Source: Legionella sp. PATHC032
GTDB taxonomy: Bacteria > Pseudomonadota > Gammaproteobacteria > Legionellales > Legionellaceae
Length of the DNA: 64,000 nt
Assembly: GCF_026191185.1 (NCBI RefSeq)
Contig: NZ_JAPHOV010000001.1
Span: 298,501-362,500 of the forward strand
Direction: 5' to 3'
Shown: piece after piece, positions 57,608 to 64,000 of the stretch
Layout of the letters: each line of letters begins with the position of its first letter
Numbering within the stretch: position 1 is the first letter of the stretch
The notes under the pieces: generated by a model
Databases searched by the model: none
What the model saw: only the letters and a program-made list of their open reading frames with translations
Told to the model about the DNA's origin: nothing
Position numbers and translations under genes: made by a program

Positions 57608-58300
57608 ATGCCAAAATACACACTGCCCACAAGAGATGCCTTATTAAAAGCGATGCAAGTAGGTGAAACATCCATTGAAGCCGCTGAATATATGGCAACA
57701 AGGTTTGAGCAGATTTTAACGCAAGCGAAATTATTACCAGAATGTAATGATATGCTGGAAAAAATAAAGGAATATGCTCAATTCGTTAAATTCAAATTAT
57801 TATCATCTGCTCAAGTTTGGTCTGGCCAAGAAAGGCCAATTTCAGATTACCAAAACACACAGGAAAATAAAGCTGAATTTTTGGCAAGCCATTTGGAAGG
57901 GTTGCCAAGTGGATTAAAACTCGAAGTTGCTATTGGGGGCGATGCCAAAATATTGCGAGGGTTTTCTTCCAATGGAAAAATGATAGAAGGAGATCAATTA
58001 AAAACAATGGATGGATTATTAGAAGGATGGCTTGCCAAGAATAGTCTTGCTATTTCAGGAGGTTCTGTTGTTAAAATAGACAACACGGGTAACCAAACCA
58101 AAGTAAATCCAGAGGAAATCAAAGCATTAATGAACAATAGCGAAAAAGGGATTGCCAGATATTTTGCTGATAAAGGAGTAAGCATGGAGGTGGTACAACG
58201 AGCTTACCCAGAAGCAAAAGCAGTGGAAACCAAGCGAGAAGAAATCAAGCAAGAAATTGAATCCGGTGCCGAAGCCCCGACCACTCAGTCAATCAGATAG
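57608..58300 (+). CDS. Uncharacterised protein, candidate effector
   Basis: 230 residues from ATG 57608, with its own extended -10 TATAAT 45 bases upstream. No family recognised and no signal peptide or membrane span. Mostly helical, soluble; the middle (about 95-150) has a strand-rich, Gly-containing segment (LEVAIGGDAKILRGFSSNG). The C-terminus is charged: VETKREEIKQEIESGAEAP followed by TTQSIR. This resembles the Glu-rich block of Dot/Icm signals. Effector status is inference; function unknown. Confidence 0.6.
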   Translation: MPKYTLPTRDALLKAMQVGETSIEAAEYMATRFEQILTQAKLLPECNDMLEKIKEYAQFVKFKLLSSAQVWSGQERPISDYQNTQENKAEFLASHLEGLPSGLKLEVAIGGDAKILRGFSSNGKMIEGDQLKTMDGLLEGWLAKNSLAISGGSVVKIDNTGNQTKVNPEEIKALMNNSEKGIARYFADKGVSMEVVQRAYPEAKAVETKREEIKQEIESGAEAPTTQSIR

Positions 58301-58313
58301 GAATAAACGGTGG

Positions 58314-58347
58314 TTCACCTGACAACCAAGTTTGGTTGTCAGGTGAA
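58314..58347. terminator. Bidirectional terminator, 16-bp perfect stem
   Basis: TTCACCTGACAACCAA and TTGGTTGTCAGGTGAA are perfect inverted repeats around a 2-base loop, between two convergent genes (58300 and 58339). The repeat overlaps the 3' end and stop of murU. Very strong stem, so it probably terminates both ways. Confidence 0.75.
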
Positions 58348-59001
58348 GTTATTTGCTGCCTGAAGTCTTGCGAGGGAACCTATGTCATACCAAATTCCTG
58401 AATGAATACTTCCGGTGGCTTTATTTTGTTCTACGCATTTTCTGAGTAAAGGAGTAATGGAATACCTTCCTTGTTTGCAGTTGGCAAATACTCCCGGATT
58501 ATAACAGGCAATACCTGAAAAAGTGTAAGCCTGATTTGTATTGGTTAAGCGGGATTCATTGATTAAGCCAAAATCACCATGATGAAGCAGTGAAGGATTT
58601 TTGGGGATTAAAATAAGATGAAATGTATCAATATTTTTGAGTTGGATCTTGGCAAAATCAAAATCAGTATAAATGTCGGCATTGACTGTTAAAAATGGCT
58701 CATCACCCAGTAAAGGCAAGGCTTTAACAATCCCCCCTCCGGTTTCCAGGCCTCCAGGTGGTTCTGGAGAATAGATAATATTCAAACCCCATTTTTTTCC
58801 ATTTCCTATGTATTGGCGAATTTGTCCGCCCAGGTAGGCATGATTGATTACCAATCGTTTAAAGCCAGCATTGGCCAGGTTAATGATATGATGTTCAATT
58901 AAAGGTTTGTTTTTTACTGTGCAAAGTGCTTTAGGAATTTTGTCGGTTAAAGGGCGTAATCGCTCTCCACGCCCTGCCGCAAGGATCATAGCCGTTTTCA
59001 T
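58339..59001 (-). CDS. murU: MurNAc-1-phosphate uridylyltransferase MurU
   Basis: 220 residues. Nucleotidyltransferase with the GxGxRxxP motif AAGRGERLRPLTDKIPKAL near 7-25, NADIYTDFDF near 107 and the C-terminal GIWYDIGS near 204. In Pseudomonas MurU converts MurNAc-1-P and UTP to UDP-MurNAc, completing a peptidoglycan recycling route that bypasses de novo synthesis and fosfomycin. Overlaps the stop of the amgK-like gene (ATGA), and the pair stands next to lptD and surA as in Pseudomonas. Confidence 0.88.
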   Translation of the reverse strand: MKTAMILAAGRGERLRPLTDKIPKALCTVKNKPLIEHHIINLANAGFKRLVINHAYLGGQIRQYIGNGKKWGLNIIYSPEPPGGLETGGGIVKALPLLGDEPFLTVNADIYTDFDFAKIQLKNIDTFHLILIPKNPSLLHHGDFGLINESRLTNTNQAYTFSGIACYNPGVFANCKQGRYSITPLLRKCVEQNKATGSIHSGIWYDIGSLARLQAANNFT

Positions 59002-59975
59002 GGTAAATAAACTCGTTTTTGCAGAAAATTAAAAAATGGGTGTAATTCTTCATATATTTCGGTGCATTCCAGCGCATATTTTAACGTTAAGGGCAAGTCT
59101 CCAAGATACCCTGCTTTATTATCACGCAAATATAAACGGCAAAAAACACCTAACACTTTTAAATGTCTTTGTAACCCACACAGATCAAAGGCACGAATAA
59201 AATCGGTTAGAGAGTACATATTGGCGAGGGGACATTTTTCATGAAAATAGGTTACCCATTCTAAAACCTTTTCTCTTGGCCATGAAATATAACAATCTTT
59301 GAGTAAAGAAACCAAATCATAGGTAACAGGGCCTAGCATAGCATCCTGAAAATCAATAGTTGCTAAACAGCTATCCTTATTTTTGACTAACATCAGATTT
59401 CGTGAATGATAGTCTCTGTGAATGAAAACTCTTGGTTGAGTAGCTACTTCGCTTGCGATCCACTCGATGGTATGCTCAAAAAGTTGTAATTCGTCTTGTT
59501 TTAAATCAAGAGAAAGATAGGCTTTCAAAAACCATTCCAAACATAAATTCATTTCTTTGAGCATGAAACCCTTATCAAATAAGGGAAGTTCAGGATTGTC
59601 AGTGGAACAGTTTTGAATTTGTAATAGCAAATTCATTGCTTGGCTATAATAATTATCGACTGTTTCATGATTCAGCTTATTTAATAATAATTGATCCCCT
59701 AAATCGCTTAGTAATAGAAAACCGTCTCTTTTATTTATTGCCAGAATATTGGGGACTGGTATTTTAGTTTTATCGAGAACGTTAGCGATATGGATAAAAG
59801 GTTCAATATTTTCCTTTTCAGGAGGAGCGTCCATAACTACCTGAGTCAATCCATTATATTGAAGGCGAAAATACCTTCTAAAACTTGCATCTCCTGCTAA
59901 AGGAGTGAGGATAAAGTCTTTTTGTTGAATCGTTTGAGCTAACCACTCTTTCAGTGCGTTTTCTCTTTCATGCAT
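58998..59975 (-). CDS. amgK: Anomeric MurNAc/GlcNAc kinase AmgK
   Basis: 325 residues from ATG 59975, chosen because GGGAAG lies upstream; the frame is open to 60083. Aminoglycoside phosphotransferase-like kinase. It has the GDASFRRYFRL N-lobe near 28-38, catalytic HRDYHSRN near 186-193 and the metal-binding IDFQDAMLGP near 205-215. AmgK phosphorylates recycled MurNAc at C1, and MurU (overlapping next gene) uses the product. Operon order amgK-murU is conserved in Pseudomonas. Confidence 0.87.
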   Translation of the reverse strand: MHERENALKEWLAQTIQQKDFILTPLAGDASFRRYFRLQYNGLTQVVMDAPPEKENIEPFIHIANVLDKTKIPVPNILAINKRDGFLLLSDLGDQLLLNKLNHETVDNYYSQAMNLLLQIQNCSTDNPELPLFDKGFMLKEMNLCLEWFLKAYLSLDLKQDELQLFEHTIEWIASEVATQPRVFIHRDYHSRNLMLVKNKDSCLATIDFQDAMLGPVTYDLVSLLKDCYISWPREKVLEWVTYFHEKCPLANMYSLTDFIRAFDLCGLQRHLKVLGVFCRLYLRDNKAGYLGDLPLTLKYALECTEIYEELHPFFNFLQKRVYLP

Positions 59976-60216
59976 GGTATACTTCCCGTTTTTATTTCCC
60001 GAGTGCGGTTGATATACTCCCGTATTTAAAAGAGTAATTTCATTCGTGCACAAATAATAAGGTATTTTGTTAGCTGTGAACATGAGGTTTTATAAAAAGC
60101 TAATTATATACGGTTTTATATCATTTATCGCCTTATTGCGAGGTTTACTCTATTGTCATTTAAAGAAGTTATTTAAAAAATGTTCTGAATCTTTATTTTA
60201 CGTGAAATGGGTATTC

Positions 60217-62736
60217 ATGGTCGCAGGGATAAGTGCTGTCGTTTTGTCTTTGATGAATTATCAAGGCTTAGCTTATTCTGCCGCTTTGATAAATGAACCC
60301 ATTCAAGCGTGCGTGATTGCGCGTGAGGTCGATTTAACAGACGATATAAGAACTAAATTTGCTCAATGCCTGGGTTGGCAATCGGATCCAAGCTCCCCGG
60401 TTTGTCTCGGTTCTTATAAACCCACTACGGTAACACCACTAGCTAACCCAGATGAAGTGCGTATTCTGGCAGATACGGCTTCCTTCTATCGTACGCAAAG
60501 ATCAACTTTATCTGGGCATGTAGAAATGCAGCAGGGGCAAAGAATAGTTAATGCCCAAACAGCCTATGTGTATAGAGATCCTAAAACAAATGAAGTAACA
60601 AAAATTGAATTTTTGAATCATGTGCGTTATTTGGAACCTGATAGAATGATGATCGCGAGAAAAGCAATTGTGTATCCGCAAGATAAATCAGGTGAAGTAG
60701 AAGATGTTCTGTATCGATTTAATACGAATAGAAGCAATGCATTGCTGCCTGCCTGGGGTAGGGCGAGTTTAATCAAGCGTTTTGCAAATCAAGATTACTT
60801 TTTGAAAGAGGCAACTTACACTACCTGCGCGCCTCAAGATAAGGCTTGGGCCATTGAGGCCGAGTCCATCAGTATAGACAACGCGAAAGGGAAGGGTGTG
60901 GCTCGAAATGCCAAATTGCGTATCCACGAATGGCCAGTGCTTTATACCCCCTATTTAAGTTTTCCTACCAATAGAGATAGAAAATCAGGGTTTCTGATGC
61001 CTATAGTGGGTTATTCCAATGTGGGGGGGGCTGATTTAGGTATCCCCTATTATTGGAATATGGCGCCAAATTATGACATGACCCTTGTTCCTCATCTTTA
61101 TACAGAACGTGGCTTGATGATGGGAGGGCAATTTAGGTATTTGACTTCAAAGGGCACTGGAACATTTAATGGAAATTTTTTACCAAAAGACAAAGCCTTT
61201 GGCCGATTTTTACAAAATAATGAGATAGAGTTCCCTCAAATTAGAGGACTTTCCACGAATCGTTGGGAAGTAAATCTGGTCGATTCAACCCAATTTCTCC
61301 CTGATCTTCAATTAAATGTTAATTTTCAACAGGTTTCTGATGATTATTACTTGCAAGATTTCAGTACAAATTTGGCATCGGTAACTCAAAGACAATTATT
61401 ACGACAAGCGGATTTAACCTATGAAACTGAAAACTGGACTTTCAGGGGTATGGGGCAAAGTTATCAAACATTGCACCCGATTAATGAAATCCCGGTTTCC
61501 CCTGTATATGAACGTTTACCGCAGCTTATGGCACGAGGTTATTATGATGATTTACCTTTTAATGCCAATATAAATATCCTGGGTCAATATGATCAGTTTC
61601 ACTGGCCTAATGATTCATGGAATATAGCACTTAACAATATGCCTCAGGGGCCTCGATTTCATCTGAACCCCATTTTATCAGTGCCAATGATGAAGCCATG
61701 GGGATATGTTACTCCTTCCATACAATTTGTAGAAAATTATTATGATGTTTCAAGAAATTACACTTGGGTTACATCCCGTGCTAATTATAACCTGACAATA
61801 CCTCGCTACAGTCTTGATAGCGGGTTATATTTCGAACGTGATTTGCGTTTTAAGGGTACGTATTACATACAAACATTAGAACCGAGATTATTCTATTTAA
61901 GAGTACCTTATTATAACCAAACACTTATTCCAGTTTATGATTCCGGGTTTATGATTTTTAATGTTGATCAATTGTTTAGAACCAATCGCTTTTCAGGGTT
62001 TGATAGAATTGGAGATGCCAATCAGCTAAGTTATGCCCTCACCACAAGGTGGTTAGAAGATGAAACAGGTGCCGAGAAAGCGAATTTTTCTATTGGTCAA
62101 ATTAAATATTTTAGTCAGAGAAGAGTACAACTTTGTCAAAGCCCTACCGGATTTTGTACCGATAATCCAGATACCTTTGGAAACCTATCTTCTACTTTTG
62201 GAACATCACCTATTGCGTCAAGGGCTGTATATAAATTTAATCCAGCCTGGGGAATAACAGGTGATTATATTTGGGATCCGGCAACAAAGGCTACCAATAA
62301 CGCAGATTTAAATTTGCACTATCAGCCAGCACGTAATGCCATCATCAATGGCGGGTATAGTTATTTGGTTAATGGTGACGTCACTCAAGTAAGAAATAAT
62401 GGCACTGAAAATAATGCCTTACATCAAGCCATTCTATCTGCTGCCTGGCCGCTTAGTGAAAAATGGAGTGGCATTGGAGCCTATAGTTATAATATCAGTA
62501 AAAATTACAGTATGATGTCATTTCTTGGCGTTCAATATGATAGTTGTTGCTGGGCTATGCGTATTTTGGGAGGGCGAACTTTTAGAAGTTTAAATGATGA
62601 ATTTGAGCCTCAGTACAATAACAACATTTATTTGCAAATATTATTAAAAGGCTTAGGATCAGTAGCGAGCAGTGATCCAAGTGGGGTATTGAATACCTAT
62701 ATCCCAGGATACTATGACCCTTTCCGACGTCGTTAA
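60217..62736 (+). CDS. lptD: LPS-assembly outer-membrane protein LptD
   Basis: 839 residues from ATG 60217, which opens a signal peptide (VAGISAVVLSLMNYQGLAYSA). Upstream in-frame starts (GTG 60202, ATG 60082, TTG 60067) are open; the last two overlap or abut the divergent amgK reading frame. LptA-like N-domain (about 75-200: TASFYRTQRSTLSGHVEMQQGQR) and a 26-strand barrel rich in Tyr/Asn after about 240. The CCW pair near residue 786 and Cys in the N-domain fit the disulphides of LptD. Delivers LPS to the outer leaflet with LptE (not in window). surA follows. Confidence 0.9.
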   Translation: MVAGISAVVLSLMNYQGLAYSAALINEPIQACVIAREVDLTDDIRTKFAQCLGWQSDPSSPVCLGSYKPTTVTPLANPDEVRILADTASFYRTQRSTLSGHVEMQQGQRIVNAQTAYVYRDPKTNEVTKIEFLNHVRYLEPDRMMIARKAIVYPQDKSGEVEDVLYRFNTNRSNALLPAWGRASLIKRFANQDYFLKEATYTTCAPQDKAWAIEAESISIDNAKGKGVARNAKLRIHEWPVLYTPYLSFPTNRDRKSGFLMPIVGYSNVGGADLGIPYYWNMAPNYDMTLVPHLYTERGLMMGGQFRYLTSKGTGTFNGNFLPKDKAFGRFLQNNEIEFPQIRGLSTNRWEVNLVDSTQFLPDLQLNVNFQQVSDDYYLQDFSTNLASVTQRQLLRQADLTYETENWTFRGMGQSYQTLHPINEIPVSPVYERLPQLMARGYYDDLPFNANINILGQYDQFHWPNDSWNIALNNMPQGPRFHLNPILSVPMMKPWGYVTPSIQFVENYYDVSRNYTWVTSRANYNLTIPRYSLDSGLYFERDLRFKGTYYIQTLEPRLFYLRVPYYNQTLIPVYDSGFMIFNVDQLFRTNRFSGFDRIGDANQLSYALTTRWLEDETGAEKANFSIGQIKYFSQRRVQLCQSPTGFCTDNPDTFGNLSSTFGTSPIASRAVYKFNPAWGITGDYIWDPATKATNNADLNLHYQPARNAIINGGYSYLVNGDVTQVRNNGTENNALHQAILSAAWPLSEKWSGIGAYSYNISKNYSMMSFLGVQYDSCCWAMRILGGRTFRSLNDEFEPQYNNNIYLQILLKGLGSVASSDPSGVLNTYIPGYYDPFRRR

Positions 62737-62911
62737 AATCCAATGATGAATGGCATAATAAAAGCGAGACAGGTTTGGGTATTCAGGTTAGTACAGGTTG
62801 AAGATATTTTAATCTATTTTTTATGAATTATGGTGCAAATTAAGCAAACTTGCTTGTATTTTGACAAAGAATAACATAAATTGCCCGAAAAATGTAAATG
62901 AGGATTATGGC

Positions 62912-64000
62912 ATGTTTAAAAGAATAGCATTGGTATGCGCTTTGTTTTCAGGAATATGTTTCGCTGAAGGAAAGCAGTTATTAGATAAAGTGGTTGCTAT
63001 AGTAAATGATAATGTCATTACTTCCAGCGAATTGAATGCTCAAGTCGAGTTATCTAAAAAGCAGATTATTGCTCAAAATATGCAAATGCCCGATGAGTCC
63101 GTATTACGTAAGCAAGTATTACAACATTTAATAGATGTAGATCTGGAAATGCAAATGGCAAAACAAAATGGTATTACTATTGATAATGCTGAACTTGATG
63201 AAGCGATAGAAAAAATTGCTGCTTCAAATCATCTAAATTTATCACAGATGCGTGATGAAATTACAAAGCAAGGGATTAGCTGGCAAGAATACAGACAAAA
63301 TGTTCGCAAGGAAATGCTAATTTCCAGGGTTCAACAAAAAGCAGTAGGCAAAGATATTATTGTTACTAACGAGCAGGTGGAACAATACTTAAAAACTTCA
63401 GGCCGCATAGAAAATTCTAACTTAACTTATCATTTAAAAAATATTGTTATCCCTTTAAGTGAAGAGCCAACGACCAAACAACTCCAAAGAGCTAAAATCG
63501 AGGCAGAAAACTTATTAAATAAAATTAAAAAAGGCGAAGACTTTAGCCGTTTGGCAATAGAAGAATCAAGTGGAGAGTTTGCATTGGAAGGTGGTGATTT
63601 AGGTGAGCGTCATTTGGCTGAACTGCCTGAGGTGTTTGCCAAGGAAGTAGTGCACATGAAGGTAGGTCAGGTGGTCGGCCCGATAAGAGCAGGGAATGGC
63701 TTTCATTTGATCAAATTAATAGCTGTTGGCGGCGAGAGTCAGCGTCATGTGATCACTCAAACCCATGTCAGACATATATTGCTTAAACCTGATGCCAGTA
63801 TGGTGCCATCTGAAGCGATTAAACAAGTCAATAATATTTACCTGCAAATAAAGTCAGGCAAGGATTTTGCTCTCATGGCTAAACAATATTCGCTTGATGC
63901 CGCCAGTGCAGTGAAAGGCGGTGATTTAGGATGGGTTAATCCAGGGGAGTTAGTTCCAGAGTTTGAAAAAACCATGAACAGTTTACCATTACATAAAGTC
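62912..64000 (+). CDS. surA: Periplasmic chaperone and peptidyl-prolyl isomerase SurA (partial)
   Basis: 363 codons before the window edge. The signal peptide (MFKRIALVCALFSGICFA) is followed by the SurA N-domain (LLDKVVAIVNDNVITSSEL). Two parvulin domains have the GGDLG turns at about 230 (GGDLGERHLAELP) and near 335 (GGDLGWVNPGELVPEFEK); THVRHILLKPD begins the second. Folds outer-membrane proteins such as LptD, encoded directly upstream, 175 bases away. The C-terminal domain lies outside the window. Confidence 0.95.
   Translation, partial: MFKRIALVCALFSGICFAEGKQLLDKVVAIVNDNVITSSELNAQVELSKKQIIAQNMQMPDESVLRKQVLQHLIDVDLEMQMAKQNGITIDNAELDEAIEKIAASNHLNLSQMRDEITKQGISWQEYRQNVRKEMLISRVQQKAVGKDIIVTNEQVEQYLKTSGRIENSNLTYHLKNIVIPLSEEPTTKQLQRAKIEAENLLNKIKKGEDFSRLAIEESSGEFALEGGDLGERHLAELPEVFAKEVVHMKVGQVVGPIRAGNGFHLIKLIAVGGESQRHVITQTHVRHILLKPDASMVPSEAIKQVNNIYLQIKSGKDFALMAKQYSLDAASAVKGGDLGWVNPGELVPEFEKTMNSLPLHKV

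Noticed and set aside
59976..60216. N-terminal extensions of amgK (to 60083) and lptD (to 60067)
   Set aside because: The two extensions would overlap head-on; internal starts with better signals (59975; signal peptide at 60217) explain both genes.

Overview
The window is about 38% GC, gene-dense chromosomal DNA from a gamma-proteobacterium. It is almost certainly Legionella pneumophila or a very close relative. The evidence is several genes recognisable as Dot/Icm (type IVB) effectors (Ceg9, SdbA, LegG2, Ceg10, Lem2) among a housekeeping set whose order matches the L. pneumophila chromosome as I remember it. Strain identity cannot be decided from the sequence. I see no insertion sequences, prophage, CRISPR array, tRNA or rRNA.

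Layout, 1-17.5 kb: the 5' part of a shortened NAD-glutamate dehydrogenase (minus strand); ceg9 behind a PmrA-like promoter; a lipoprotein ending in a CxxCH motif; an ArsC/YfgD thioredoxin-fold protein; an acyl-lipid desaturase; an RhlE-like DEAD-box helicase; a YhhQ-type transporter; a GNAT gene frameshifted at a run of eight G; a small protein ending in a CaaX box; a tripartite efflux operon (OprM-like, FUSC-like, HlyD-like); a small candidate effector; a family 4 uracil-DNA glycosylase; a UMF1-type transporter; an AmpD-like secreted amidase. 17.5-30 kb: exported proteins around a multicopper oxidase; CorA; an HD hydrolase; a HerA-like ATPase; the pncB-pncA NAD salvage pair; a VOC/MFS pair divergent from a LysR gene.

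30-47 kb is the accessory, virulence-linked part. sdbA (1116 aa) and legG2 (RasGEF-like) face a three-gene c-di-GMP signalling operon (FIST sensor, atypical histidine kinase, REC-PAS-GGDEF-EAL). A LysR regulator, an APC permease, a methyltransferase and an NAD formate dehydrogenase follow. Then come ceg10 and lem2, divergent neighbours that share a Cys-His-Asp catalytic signature and look like diverged paralogues.

47-64 kb: an SDR; a 408-base intergenic region that can encode a roughly 160-nt rod-shaped RNA resembling 6S RNA in architecture; a Tyr/Gly-rich lipoprotein; efp divergent from epmB; ppk; a patatin-like lipoprotein; a lone half-size ChrA; a fadE-type acyl-CoA dehydrogenase; a possible further effector; and the envelope cluster murU-amgK / lptD-surA, with surA running off the right edge.

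The most noteworthy observations are the two-domain reading of SdbA (alpha/beta-hydrolase-like part with Cys in the nucleophile elbow, joined to a GT-B glycosyltransferase-like part), the Ceg10/Lem2 pair, the 6S-like RNA candidate, the CaaX-terminated small protein, and phased TTAA boxes in front of ceg9 and ceg10. Literature and locus facts are from memory; no database was searched.
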